A DNA stretch of 64,000 bases, from positions 47,928,461 to 47,992,460 of the forward strand of contig CATQJL010000001.1 in the NCBI GenBank assembly GCA_958299035.1. Direction: 5' to 3'. A program made the position numbers and the translations under genes. The first letter of the stretch is position 1. Every line of letters starts with the position of its first letter. The notes beneath the pieces were generated by a model, which was not told the DNA's origin, made no database searches, and was given only the letters and a program-made list of their open reading frames with translations. Shown here in pieces: positions 42,712-55,031 of the stretch. Source of the DNA: Cylicocyclus nassatus (Eukaryota > Nematoda > Chromadorea > Rhabditida > Strongylidae).

Positions 42712-45187
42712 TATATCCCAAAAGTTAGGAAATGTTTTTGTTTACGCTGACGAGAATTTGTTGCGACAAAAACGTCGCAGTGCGATGACTTCCTCTAACA
42801 AAGTTCCGTTAATTTGCGAATACTGAAAAACAACTTGCAAGAATAGTTAATGTAGGCCTGCACAATGCTCTGAGCATTTTTATAGCTCTAACTTTCAAAA
42901 TGTAAGGTGAAAATCGAGATTGTCTACTTCCTCACATCATAACAATACCACAACGAAAATGATCTGTTAAAATGTAGATAAGTCTACGAAAAAAAGAGGG
43001 CAGTTTTATACCTCATGTGATTCTCAAAAGGAGTGAACAACAAGAGAGAGAAGCTGTTGCGAATCTCGACAAGTCGTACATCCTCCGCTTAGCGCTTGAA
43101 TCGCTCATGTGCAATTCGTAGGCAATCGGAAATCTGATTTGCGGGCGGCAAGTCTGAAGATGTGACTGGTGTGCTGATGCTGACGCAGCTTTCAAGCAAT
43201 TCATAATCTGAGACACAAAATGCTCCTTGGAGAGTCAGATTTAGCAAGAGTTTCGGCTACATGGTACAAGAGCCAAGCTAGATGATGGATTGATAGTGCA
43301 TATTCAGCATGCCTTAGCAATTGAGACACTGGAGTCCACGATTGGATTTGAACAACTTCTTTGCGACATTTGCATAGTAAAAGTAAAATTTGCGCTGTAC
43401 TTTGTGGGATGAGATGGTGAGCTGTTCTCATGCAAAATTTATGTCTTCTCTGCGGCATTTTTAAGGTGTTGACATTATCTCAAGGATTTTTTCATATCTC
43501 TTCTGCATTCCAGCTTTGAGTTCAACACGTTCCCAGAGAAAATGAAAGGAGCGTAAAAGGTATGCAACTCTGCAAACCAACTGAAAAGAGTACAGAATTT
43601 GTGCGACTTGCTGAGAGGCACTAAAATCTTTCCATGATGATCTAACGTTCGGTTTTTGACCCTGATGGTGTCAAACCAACCTCTCCACGCTTTACATTTC
43701 CAAGTCAAGAAGTTTGAAACGAAAGGATACTCAGTGACACCATACAAATGATTTGTCAATACATAAACGCAGCCTCAAAACTGATTTTCTGTTACGCGTG
43801 CGAATCCATTCCTTGTGATAAAACATGATCATGTTCAAAAGTAAGCTTTTGCTGTGCTGTGCTGCCCTGGCTCAAGATCATTGCAAGTTTTCTTCTATAT
43901 TAAGCCCTTATCAATCTATGTATAGATAGAACTCAAAATCTGTAAAGATGTTCGTTAAGCTGTTCGTTCGTTGAAACGCCCGTCTTTTGAAGGCAGTGTC
44001 TCACCAAAATTGAGATAGTGCGGTCTCCACATATTTTGTTCGAGGACTTCCTGAAAGGCGAACGCTCCAAGTCCGACATACGGGCCCTTCTACGCCGAGA
44101 AATTTGCCCTCGAAGTGGCCCGCAAAGCGCGATTTGGTCCGCACGGCCGACGCTCCCGGTTTCCCCCTTACTCGTTTCAACATGTCCCTCCACTTGGCGT
44201 TCACCTTTAAAGTGTTGCTGCCAATGTGGCGGAGGCCAGGGTGAGAAAACACAACTCGTCCGCGTTGCTTTCTCGGGGCTCTAAAAACAGGGTTTTCGGG
44301 CATTTCATGCGATTTTGGTCTGCATTGAATAAGGCGGCGACGAAAGGGTTTGTACTATGCAAAAACCTCGACAGCCGAATGTTGGTGAGAAACTGCCTTT
44401 AAGCGATTGTGCTAGAGCTTTGACATTTATATTTTCGGCCATGATGGGAAACACAGGCTATTTATTGCGGCAGTTCACTGGGTCCTTCTATCAATTTCTT
44501 CATTCGTTTCCTTACATTTTGGGAAATCATCACCAAGCCTTAGCGACTCATTTTTTTCCATAAACATCAGGGGAGAGAGAGTACAAGAAACCACAAACAG
44601 TAGTGCAGAAGCAACAACTTCTCAAAAATTTTTGTTGAATTACCGCCCTAAGCTTGTTTCTGAACTAACCCGCACAAAACTTCATAAAAACAAAGTGTTA
44701 AATAAAACTGATAGCAAGAGGTTGCATGAAAACACGGGATGTCGCCTAGTATGGAGTCGCCTAGCAGTACACAAGGCATAAAGTCGTTTATAGATGAATC
44801 AAGGCAGAACTCTTAATGAATATAAAACAAGAAATTTACACCGCCTAATTTGGAAGGGTAATGGTGATGACAACATGTGGATGACAAACTTGGAATGCTT
44901 TCATCATGCAGAACAGATTGAGAAAATTTTTGTTTTCTTTTTTCAAAAAGAAAAACAGAAAATTTTCCCAAGATAAATTGATTAATTGATGTTGGGATAA
45001 GGGGTGGCAAAGTATTGCGTTATTTAGCATGAAACTCTGGTTTGTTGATACAGAAGTCAAATTAATTTGTTTTCTCTACCTAGATTTGCATTTTGTAACT
45101 TCTAGATGGTAAATAGAAAACAAAACATTGGAGTTATCTCTCAGGTACTCCTCGACATCAAGAGATGTGATAAGTTTCAAGGATATA
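42712..45187. other. unassigned region with protein-like minus-strand frames
   Basis: Minus-strand frames at 43475-43759, 43201-43458 and 43013-43216 follow one another and look partly protein-like (for example GVTEYPFVSNFLTWKCKAW and DLPPANQISDCLRIAHERF in a third frame), but stops and frame changes interrupt them. A GC-rich block at 43990-44300 is open in two minus-strand frames rich in Arg/Lys. No family was recognised; a decayed gene or transposase is possible. Confidence 0.3.
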
Positions 45188-45882
45188 CTAGGTTGACTAA
45201 GAAATAATTTCAGTCGTTAACGTTTTTACGAATGTCATAGATAAATGTGTGTATAATTGCCTGCTACCATTCGAAAGAGTAAATCAAGGAGAGTCGGAAG
45301 GTTAAATTTGTTTGTTCGAAGAATTTTTTTTTGGTAATGAAATGGTGGAAAGCAAATATGCCACATTTTCTCGCCAAATTTCCGAAAATCATTTCTGCAG
45401 ATGCAAGAAACAAATTGGGCGCGAAATGCACGAATGATACGTCCACGTAAGATTTTGATACTTTCAACCATTTGTATGGACATACTGTATGGTCAAATTT
45501 GGGTGCTTTGAATTGACCAAAAACTGACTACAACGCGCAAATGGCTGGAAATCCTCACTTTTAGCTGCAGAAATTCATAAGTAGCAGAGGCAGCCTCCAT
45601 GTGGTTTGCCATGCAGCCAAAGATTTATGTATTCAATCCCATATCGTCTCTGCACTTACTACAAGCTGAGAACGAAACTGGGAAAATCAGAAAAAAGTGA
45701 TTTTCTTGGAGGCTAGCCACATAAATGGTTTTTGTCACATTCAAGAAGTCTATGTTACGAGTATGTGATAGTCAAAGCTTGAGCTAACCGCTCACAAAAA
45801 ACATAGCCAAATAACAGCTAATCGGATTTTTATAAAGCTTCAAATTGCGTGTCAAAACGAAATTATTTATTAACCAACCTAA
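45188..45882 (-). mobile_element. 695-bp mariner-like element with decayed transposase end
   Basis: Left end CTAGGTTGACTAAGAAATAA, right end (inverted) TTAGGTTGGTTAATAAATAA, each next to TA (45186-45187, 45883-45884). The ends share AATAATTTC but the arms are not palindromic further in. On the minus strand near 45240-45300 the text LPTLLDLLFRMVAGNYTHIY resembles the C-terminal LPxRWxxVI...NGxY segment of mariner transposases. It is too short and broken to encode an active enzyme. Confidence 0.6.
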
Positions 45883-45884
45883 TA

Positions 45885-47333
45885 ATTACACGTAACGAAA
45901 AAATGAAAAAATGCACGGCTGCATAGAGCCCAAACAGGTTGAGGTAATAATCCAATATGATTCAAAGTAAATCGTTAAGGATAGAATAGTGAAAGAGGCC
46001 ACGGTATGATCTACTTGTCTACAAATTTTTTGCCAGTTTGTCAATTTGAAGTAAGAGGGGAGGCATTGAGTTAGTGAGTTGAAGGGGACGTAGACATCGG
46101 TCACTGCACCTGTCGCAGTAACTAAGGTAATCAGATGAGATGGACATGGAACGACTAGGAAAGGCGAGAATCCTCGCGGTGAAAAGAGATCCTTAACCAG
46201 ATAAACTGCACTGCACTCCCATTCTTTTCGCGTTTAGCTTTCGCCCAACAAAGGTGTTCTGATGTTTACATCACATGAATAAGGAAAGAGGGGATGTAGA
46301 ATGCAAGAGAAACGTTAATGTGAGTTTACTTATAAAAGCAAAAAAGGCTTTTAGCAATCCATAAGTACAGGCTCGCTTCAAGGATATCCATTACAAGAAA
46401 AATTGCAGAATTTTGATGTTACACATTATTTTAAGGTTCAACCCTGACGTGCAAGTACTGCCACTGTCTTGCCATCTAAAACTAAACCAAAAAAATTCGA
46501 GTCAGCGATTTTAAACATCTTAAAAAGAGCGAGCCAAACTTCACAGCATTGATGCGAAAGATTTCGTAGCTTGTTGTGCGAAGGAAAATGACCGTATAAC
46601 ATAAAAAGCGGCGGAAAACAGCGATGGGCTTTTCGAAAAGTGATGTTGAAGGCAAAAATGGCGAATCGATGGATTCATAACAAAAGCGGCATGTTCAATG
46701 GGAGCAAACACAATGCCTTCAAACGCCAATGCGATGGATATGCTTTCGATTCGAAGTTACGTAATCGAGCGATAATTTTCCCTTGCTTAGTATGGCTCAG
46801 TTCATCCCAGAAACAGGAATCTACCAAGCTGTCTAATTCTTCTTCCTAGTTGAACAAAATCATATTCTTTTCTATAGTGGGGCTTGAACTGAGTAGAGGA
46901 GAGCAAACCCTATAAGGTCGGAACCAAACTTTTGCGCGAAATTTCATCTGGCTGATATTTGAAGCCAAAATCGCACTTGCTCCCTTATAGACCCACGTCT
47001 TCTTATTGCTAAAGGTAGTAAAACCGAATTAGTGCAGACAAATTGTCAAAGAATACCCTTTAGATACGACATCTGTATATTCTCAGAAGGAGATGGAAAC
47101 GAAGAGATGTTATGCAATTAGCAATCTTCCAGCACACATTTCTTGAGGTGGACGGTTTTGGCGTGGAGTTTCAGTACATATATCGAATTGCATATAACTG
47201 TGAACACATCAAACATGCATATAAAATTTGCCGGTTTTTGCTACTAAAACCCCAACAAAAATTTGGTGGGTGCGAAATGAAACTCTTGCCTAGCGCTAGG
47301 TTTTATATAGGTCATATTATACAATCAAAGCTA
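45885..47333. other. intergenic DNA, nothing recognised
   Basis: GAGTCAGCGATTTTAAACAT at 46499 resembles the AATCAGCGTTT motif of the repeats at 16.4, 31.8 and 36.3 kb. No gene was identified. Confidence 0.4.
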
Positions 47334-48155
47334 TTAGGTTATCCCAAAAGCAAACTCTTTTTGTATGTAAATCAACCTGTTTTTGTTTTCCTGGTTGACT
47401 TAGGGTACCACATGTTATAGTAAAGCAAGCTTTACAGAATGACTGCCAACGGTCCTCCTGATTTCCATGTAAATTTTGCAGCCAAAAATCAAAATTTTGT
47501 TCTCCAAAATTCAGATTTTCTTCCAGAATAGTACTGTGGACCTTCAACTTAGTCATTGTACGGTACACATATACTAGTACGCAAAAATGTAATTGGTGGA
47601 TTTTTTGGAGCTCAAAATTGAGAGACGAAGATGGTCCGAAAATGCCAAAATGCCATTTTTTTTTTAGGTTTTCATGTGAAACTTGGTATTCTCGATTGTA
47701 AGAGCACATACATGGTGAAGTTTCACGATTATACTTAGTAAGGCTAGTAATATACAATGACATATGGGAGGGGTTGAGGGCGGAGTTTGCTATTTTTATA
47801 CTCTAGTAATATACAATGACATATGGGAGGGGTTGAGGGCGGAGTTTGCTATTTTTATACTATCTTTTTTCTCGCTTTCGATAAGCAGAGATAATCCAAG
47901 ACATATTTGAGTGCTTATGTGTTTGTGTAATGACCAAGGTGGAGGTCCGCATGATCTTATCTCGCAATGATCCAGTTTTCAAGCAAAATTGTTTTCGATT
48001 TTGGCTTCAAACTTTACATGGAATCGGCTTAGGCGGATCCTTGGTGGTCCATTTGCAGAGCTTAATCTGCTCTATCGAATGATACACTAAATTTACAAGG
48101 CAAACAGAACAGCTTGAATTATTCAAAAAAGGAGTTTACTTTTGGGACAACCTAA
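47334..48155. mobile_element. 822-bp foldback, TTAGGTTATCCCAAAAGCAA ends
   Basis: TTAGGTTATCCCAAAAGCAA on the left mirrors TTTACTTTTGGGACAACCTAA on the right. TA precedes the left end; the right side reads TG. The arms share GCTCTATCGAATG-type blocks with the 37.2 and 40.0-kb elements. Its centre holds an exact 59-bp tandem duplication (47744-47802 and 47803-47861). Confidence 0.8.
47744..47861. repeat. 59-bp exact tandem duplication
   Basis: CTAGTAATATACAATGACAT through TTGCTATTTTTATACT is present twice with no difference seen. Exact identity inside an otherwise diverged element points to a recent event such as replication slippage at the hairpin apex. Confidence 0.9.
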
Positions 48156-49282
48156 TGTAAGTTTACATGTAAATAGATGCTCCAGTGCTTGAAAAATAAT
48201 AATCTAACATTTATTGCGAAAAAACATTAGACAACATGCACAACTATGGATAAACATGCTTGAAAAACTATAAAAGGCAGGTAAGAATGCTGCTGAGGGA
48301 ATTTTCAGAAAGCGAAAAGCGCAACCATCTCTAAGCATGCACTTTTCTGCAAACTTCCCGAAAATCAGAAGATTGGCAAGCTTGTTTCCGCAGACAACCA
48401 AACAAGATTAAGTGTTCCCTGCAGGCAACGCAGTAGCCTTGTGGCCTTGTTATCAACTTTTGAAGCTTAGCAATAGCTCAGATAATCAGGAATGATCTCA
48501 TTTGATCTCCAAACATTATAGAAAGGAAATCGCGAAGGAATGGAGGCGATTATGGAATGAAAGGATCCACATCATGCAGTGCTGACGTTCAATTTTCACA
48601 ATGCCGGTATCGATTGTGATGTTTGGCGAAAATTTCGGCACTCTCAATAACTGTCGACAGCGAAAACTAGAGTACCTCACCCTGTTGCATAGATAACAGT
48701 TCCTCTCGCACAGGACAATAGAAACGAACAGGCCAATCGATGTAGCAGTTGACCGAAGAACAAAAACTAATGAATGATCTAATGGGAAAGGGCCGCACTG
48801 CTTTTAAAGCTAGACCATACAGGGGCAATGATTTGTCTGTACAAACATTGTGATTGATCGTTAAAAAGTTTAACGATCGCCGTTCATAAAGCTTTATCGC
48901 TCGCTCTTGCATTAAAGTCTAGCATTGAATTCAGAAAGCGAAGATACTTTTTGTTGGAAAACCGTGTAAACTTTGAAATTGATCCACTAAATAATTAATT
49001 TGCCTTGTTTCAAATAAAGAGCGCATTCGTGTCATAAATCTTTCAAAAACGTAGTATATGGTGATTTTTCGAGCAACTGAAACCATATCAGCAAGCTTGC
49101 CGGGATTGAAAAACAACCAAACTATATTCATCCTTAACCCGGACACTTTTTTCCAAATATTTATCATGAAATACTTTTTTAGAAGTTTTTGTAATTTGAG
49201 GATTACTGGCACGGATCAGGGAAAAATTTGACACGTTCTTGGTTCGCTTCGACATATTCATTTCAAAGTCATTTCCGGTGAG
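48156..49282. other. intergenic DNA, nothing firmly recognised
   Basis: Minus-strand frames at 48204-48401 and 48667-48912 lack motifs. The AAACTTCCCGAAAATCA block near 48350 recurs in variant form near 45375 and 62015, suggesting old repeats. Confidence 0.35.
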
Positions 49283-49643
49283 TTTTTTTCGGAGCTCTGA
49301 CCTTAGGCAACTTTCGCGTCTACAAGATCCAGCAGAGTACGCAGTCGAAGAACAAACATAGATGGACCGGACATATGAGAAGAGAAGATAGATGGACGAA
49401 AAGAGCATTGGAATGGAAGCTTCTAAAAGTCAACGTGGCAGACCAGCGAAGAGAATTTGCGACGTATTTGTTGACCGAGTGAACCAGTCGCGAGATGAAA
49501 TCTAATTCAGGATCAACTAGCAATCGCAAACACGTACCAAGACGTTCCTGGATGACGATGGTCCGAAACCGCAACGAATGGTCAAAGTTGGGGCTCGCAA
49601 GACGAGAGGGGCCGGGCCATTTACGTAATCTAAGTAAGTAAAG
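49283..49643 (+). mobile_element. 5'-truncated RTE-type LINE tail with 13-bp target-site duplication
   Basis: From 49354 the plus strand encodes KHRWTGHMRREDRWTKRALE, the conserved tail of RTE-clade reverse-transcriptase proteins. After stops and a frame change, RSWMTMVRNRNEW follows, also typical of the same tail. It closes with CTAAGTAAGTAAAG, a short tandem tail usual for RTE elements. CATTTCCGGTGAG occurs just before (49270-49282) and just after (49644-49656), an exact 13-bp duplication that fixes both ends. No endonuclease or polymerase core is present. Confidence 0.85.
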
Positions 49644-49656
49644 CATTTCCGGTGAG

Positions 49657-50551
49657 GTACAAAAGCTTGAGATCTCAAAAGTCGTTCGATAAAAGCGAAA
49701 GAGTCCAGCTATCAGTACATCTTGAGGCCAGGTACCTTGAACTATTTCGCCAAGCACTACAAAAGATTTAGAATTATCGCATGAACTATAACGCTGACTC
49801 TTGCCGAGATGATGTAAGCCTCACGTTAATCTGAAAACAGAATATCATTCCAAGAGACTGAAATTCTTCAGAGTTGTTGAGTTGGGAAAAATTGAATATC
49901 AATCCAAAAATCAAAAAGCTTCAGGTTGGTAGGTAAGCGACTTAAAACTTCAGTAAAACCCGTTGGACATGTAGAGGACGCATGAATTTTTAGGAAAAGT
50001 GGCAGGAGGTAGACACCAATTTCTTTGAAGTTGGAACTGAATATTATACGAAAAAACGAGCGAAACCTTTTTCTAGAATATGTTCTGGACGGCAAAGTTC
50101 CTAGTTATTAAGATCTTACTAGCTAATGCCAATGGGAAATAATCCTTGATATCCTTGATCATTATCCTTGATAAAAGCCTTTAATTTGAATACTGCATTA
50201 GGATGGTAAGGGTTGATAGAAACAGATGTATGTTTAACAGGTTGTCAAGCCTATGTTGCAAATGAAACTTGAAGATATCGCTATTATCACCCCGTAAAAT
50301 TCGTATCAAATCTCACAGCATATATCGATCAGAGCTGCTTGTGTAACCTGAACAAACCATCCAAAAAGCTTGAGGGCTAATATAAACAACTTAGAGAATT
50401 GGATCATATTATTGTGGGAAAACAGAGAAATAGAGTAATTCTTGGATCTCCACTTTCAAGCTCTCTACATTGACGATGCCACATTTGAGTTCTGGAGCTT
50501 TGCCAAGAGGTGTGTATGCGTGTTCAAGATAGTGCAGTATCTAGTGCGTAA
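49657..50551. other. intergenic DNA, nothing recognised
   Basis: No exon or repeat end was recognised. Confidence 0.4.
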
Positions 50552-51121
50552 TTAAAACTGAGCCATCTTTATTGTACGACTTTTCCAGCATAGCAAGCAA
50601 AATTTAGTGGACCGTGCTCTTTTTGTGGGTTGAAAGGAGATACGCGCGCCGTTTGATACTCTATGAAATAGTTGTCGTAAAAGAGAGAAGTAGGCTGTTG
50701 TGAGAAAAATACTTACAATCGTACTTATAAACGGAAAAAATGTAGAGATGAGCAACCATTTTGGGTAATGCAAACTGTACTGTTACTGCTAAATTATGAT
50801 CTTCAGCATACCCTTGGAGGAAAGGCGACTCCACTTCCGTGCGGTCTCCAAACACCGTATATAAATGTTGTAAAATCAAGAGGTCAATTTTCAAAAACTA
50901 CTTTCATTTACCGAAACTCGTCACTTGAAATCGATTCATCTGAAAAAAAAAACCATATCTACTCTTTCTGACATTCTTGCAATGTCGAAACAATGCAAAC
51001 TTGTCAATGATGCGAAATGAGAAATCATGTGGGCGGTCCAAGCATCGCAGCAAGATCGCTGAGTACAGAAAATCGAATGCTGTTAGAAATTCGATAATTT
51101 GATTTTCTGTTTGGTGCATGA
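50552..51121 (-). CDS. possible spliced membrane-protein gene
   Basis: From an ATG near 51121 the minus strand reads MHQTENQIIEFLTAFDFLYS then LDRPHDFSFRIIDKFALF. Around 50770-50640 it reads YPKWLLISTFFPFISTIVSI and LTTAYFSLL, which is strongly hydrophobic. Possible introns have AACAG and TTTTTTTTTCAG acceptors, but the exon joins were not fixed. A serpentine-type receptor fragment is conceivable; a chance series of frames is equally possible. Confidence 0.25.
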
Positions 51122-51159
51122 TCGTATGTAGATTAGATAAAAAATATGTGTACAACCTT

Positions 51160-53510
51160 CTTTAAATCTTATTTACCGCTCTAATTATTTGAGCATTTGC
51201 AACCATCTATTTTCTCGTAACAATGAAAATTAACTAGGATTTAACGACTAATGACGTGTAGAAACTAAAGATAAGCAAGGTTCCAATCGTAGCGCAGGTT
51301 TCGCGCGATTGGCGCCTTTCGAAGCGGAAACCCGTTTGGCGACGAGCCATCTCGATTTCCGACCACAGTTATACATGAATCCTATCGGTCCTTGTCTCCG
51401 GTTTATTGCTTTCAAGAGTGATTTCACGTTTTCAATCTCGAAGTGCAGTGTTCCCAATTATCCGGGGACAGTACTATTTGCCGCTAATTGTGCCGTAACA
51501 CTTTATTCTCTATTTTTAGAGTTATTTCGCATAAAGCCTGTCGTTTTCTATCTTTAACGGGTTGCGCCTCTATATTCAAGCTAAGCCGTTTTTCAGACCT
51601 ATAATTTAACAGAATAACGATATACAAACGCTCTAAGCAGTTTTCCATGTAGAATTTCTTCTTCTTTTTACGGTAGCGGTTTAGTTCTAGGTTCCTTTTG
51701 GTCGGTCAGGTAATCAAACCAGCCCATGGCTCTACCCGCTTTACACTGGGATATTTTTTTTATTTTCATTTCACTCCTGAAAAGTCTGATAACAATCGCT
51801 TAGAGCGTATAAAATACAAAAAATGAGTTGTTCGGGCTTCCCCAATTGGCCTTTAGGTCCTTCCAAAATATTTTCCCGAAAGTCTTCACTTTTGCAAATT
51901 CTTACGACACACAAACGCTTCAAACACTAAGGACTCGTCAAGATTCCAAATTGCCAAAAATTCATTACTAACCAATAAATTTAACAAGCTGTCGAGGTTT
52001 ACCGTTGCAAAATATCAACTTCGAATTCAATTCTCCAGGAACGATCTGGAAAGCTTTTGAAATCAAGAATATGATTTTATGCTCATTCAAAAATCACTAG
52101 AAAAAAAAGTTTGTCAGAAAAAGGAGAAAAAGATGCACGCTGCTTGCCGTTTGACGCTTTACGAGGTTTGGAATGCTCAAACATGAATTTGGTAGTATCG
52201 AAAAAATTGTTGCAGAAATGAAGAGCCAGTTACAGATGCCAAGGAATGCATTTGCACTTTTTTACTTTGCTGTTATTCTGAGTGATTTGAGGATAGGTCT
52301 GAGAAACAGCACACTTTCGCACCGACCTAAAATTTTTACTCACATGATCCGCTATGAAAAAGATCTCCGACAAACTTACTATGAAATACAGTACTCGAAA
52401 TGTGTATGCTGAGGTCAAAGACTGTGACGAATCCGTTTTTATGGGAACCATAGTGCGAGAAAGACGTGTCAGTCTTACCGTCTATGCTTTTTTTGAGAAC
52501 CAAAAGCGTGACAAGAGCAAAATGTGACGACGGTTCTGGTTCATACGATGCTTTTGCAAACTCATCTTACATTTCCATTTCGGAAGTTTATTCTTCTGCC
52601 GCTACTGGTGCAGAAAGCAAATGTACCACAAGCTGTAGTCACTAAGATAAATAATTTTTCAAACATTCTTAGTATCTGTTAGACACCTGTCGAATAAAAT
52701 TAAAGACAATCTAAAGTATTTTTGTATAAGTGCGCCACCAAAAACGATCGATGTGGCTGTAGTGAATAGACAAACATAAAAGAGCGCAGTTCTATCAGGC
52801 TGGAAACTCAAGCAGAACTTGACGAGTTCCATATGGAGTCATCAATGTGAAATATTTTTTATATAATTTTAAAACAAAACGAGCCTCAAGATCTTCACTG
52901 CCTCGTAGCCACTAGAATCATAGTAGCGATCTCCTACATGCAGAGCAATAGCCGTGACCTCAACATCCATCTCATTTGCTTCTTTTTCTTCTTCATAAGT
53001 GCCTTGCCGTTCCATGCTACTTACACATCAGTGTATCCGTTCAAGTCTCTGGCCACTCCTCAAAAACTCTTGTCAATCCGAGCCCATTGCGCATCCGACC
53101 AGTTTAAAGAGTGATATTGGTGGAACCTCGAGTTCAACTGGTGCTGATGCATAAAATGAGTGGAACAGCGGCAAATGTAACTGCAGCCGGTTCATGTTCA
53201 AACAATGTGCAAATATTCGTTTAATTCTAGTTTGTTTACTATTTCCGACTTGTCTTTTCGTGTTACCGTATTTCTCATTCTAAATGGCAATAGCGAATGT
53301 GATTCTAGGTTTGCGGTCTTTATGTGCTGTTTCATATTCAATTGCCCACTTTCATGCACTAATTGCACCAAGAAGTGGCCATAACAAACAAGAAATAATA
53401 ATATTTCATAATGAAAGAAGAGCTGTTTTTTATCTAACGCATTGCAGGTGTAATGTTACCACTTAAGAATATATTAACTTCCTAGAAGGTGGCAAAAGAA
53501 AATACTCTAC
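51160..53510. other. intergenic DNA with decayed repeat fragments
   Basis: GGTTTGGAATGCTCAAACAT at 52170 matches the centre of the 20.4-kb element in inverse orientation. No gene was recognised. Confidence 0.4.
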
Positions 53511-53790
53511 CTTCGTAAATATTGTGTGTTTTTTTATGCCGTACAGGTTGATAGGTGGTCCTTTATTAGTCAGTATCTATGACCTTACGTTTCAACGCTT
53601 TCGTCTTCGTCAGAGGCCTAGAATGGTTCTGAGCTTCATCACTGAGTTCAGCCCACCAAATGTCTCCCCTAGTTCTGCCAGTTTTCGGCCTTCACCTAAT
53701 CTAGTTGCCACAAAAATTGCGAAAGCAATGACATACCAGGGAACCCCCGCTACGTCATCAGATGTCCGTACCGGAAGGAGACAGTCGCGA
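53511..53790 (-). mobile_element. Penelope-like terminal repeat, inverted copy, with hammerhead-like core
   Basis: This arm is the reverse complement of 53876-54170, from CTTCGTAAATATTGTGTG to CTGTCTCCTTCC-type sequence. On the minus strand (about 53582-53620) it contains CTGACGA, a GAC/GTT mini-stem, GAAAC and GTA. AGGTC after the triplet pairs with GGCCT before the core, and TCTA pairs with TAGA beyond. Penelope-like elements carry such ribozyme motifs in their terminal repeats. Confidence 0.6.
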
Positions 53791-53875
53791 CGGACGAATG
53801 AGTTATACTGTATTGCGTGGTAAATGATCTACAGTCATAACTCACATAATGATATATGGTAAATGATCTACATCT

Positions 53876-54170
53876 ATGCGACTGTCTCCTTCCGTACGTA
53901 CATCTGATGACGAAGCGGTGGTTCCCTGGTATGTCATTGCTTTCGCAATTTTTGTGGCAACTAGATTAGGTGAAGGCCGAAAACTAGCAGAACTAGGGGA
54001 GATATCTGGTGGGCTGGACTCACTGATGAAGCTCAGAACCATTTTAGGTCTCTGACGAAGACGAAAGCGTTGAAACCCGTTGAAGGCCGTTGAAGGCCGT
54101 TGATACTGCTAATAAAGGACCACCTATCAACCTGTACGGCACTAAAAGAACACACAATATTTACGAAGAA
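53876..54170 (+). mobile_element. Penelope-like terminal repeat, direct copy, with degenerate hammerhead-like core
   Basis: Mirror of 53511-53790. The core CTGACGAAGACGAAAGCG then TTGAAAC is kept at 54052-54076, but the triplet after GAAAC is changed and a GTTGAAGGCC unit is duplicated just downstream (54075-54102), so this copy is probably inactive. Its orientation agrees with the reverse-transcriptase remnant that begins 0.9 kb further on. Confidence 0.55.
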
Positions 54171-55029
54171 TGCCCAGGTTCTAAACAGACCGAATTGGAA
54201 ACTACTCTACCTTCATTTTTTTCTATCATTTATTTTTTTGACAAGAACGATGCTGCATACTCGAAAACCTCCATTCTACCGTTTGCAAAAATTCAAAGAT
54301 CAAATTTCCTGTGCAATAACATTTTGTTTACCTAAACAGACAAATGTAGTAAGACGGTACGTTCGTTTTCTTTGACTTAGTTCAAAAAGCCAACAATATA
54401 CGTTTTACACAAGCTATTATAATAACTTCGCTTCAAGAGAGCATTTGCCTTCAGACATTTCCGCCCGCAAGTTGTTGTTATTTTCACATAAAGAGGGCGA
54501 CGATTACATGCTCCAATGCAAGTGGCGCCAGAATATTGCATATCTATGTTCGCACATTTGGTCAACAGGCTATTAAATGCGAGATAAAGCAGCGCTAGAT
54601 TGAAGTTACGCAAATGTCTGCCGAAATTACACAGCTCAAAACTTTGCTTTCATATGTGTTGCTGAGCTTTCGGATGTCAGACACATGTACATAATCTCTC
54701 TTTGTAAATGAGTTATGTGCGCGGACTGCTACCCCTAAGTCCAATTCGATGAAGTTTTTTTTGGCAGTCATGTACATTTCTTATATTACCAATTGTCTTC
54801 CTACTGAGACTTATTCTCTTTAGGTGAAATAAGCAAGAATAAACATTCTTGACAGCTTAGGCTAGCTTTTTTCCATGGTGCAGCGCATCGTAAAAAATTT
54901 TGTGTGTCTATCTTTTTGAAGCTTAAGTAAAGCTGAACTCTTCTGCCATTAACTGGCTGGTGTTGACCAATAAAGAAGTTTTCACAGATCTAATTTAAGT
55001 TTTTTTTAGAATAAGAACTACGACTCTTT
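54171..55029. other. presumed inner part of the Penelope-like remnant, not readable
   Basis: No coding text was recognised between the terminal repeat and the reverse-transcriptase fragment. Several stops occur in each frame. Confidence 0.35.
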
Positions 55030-55031
55030 CC

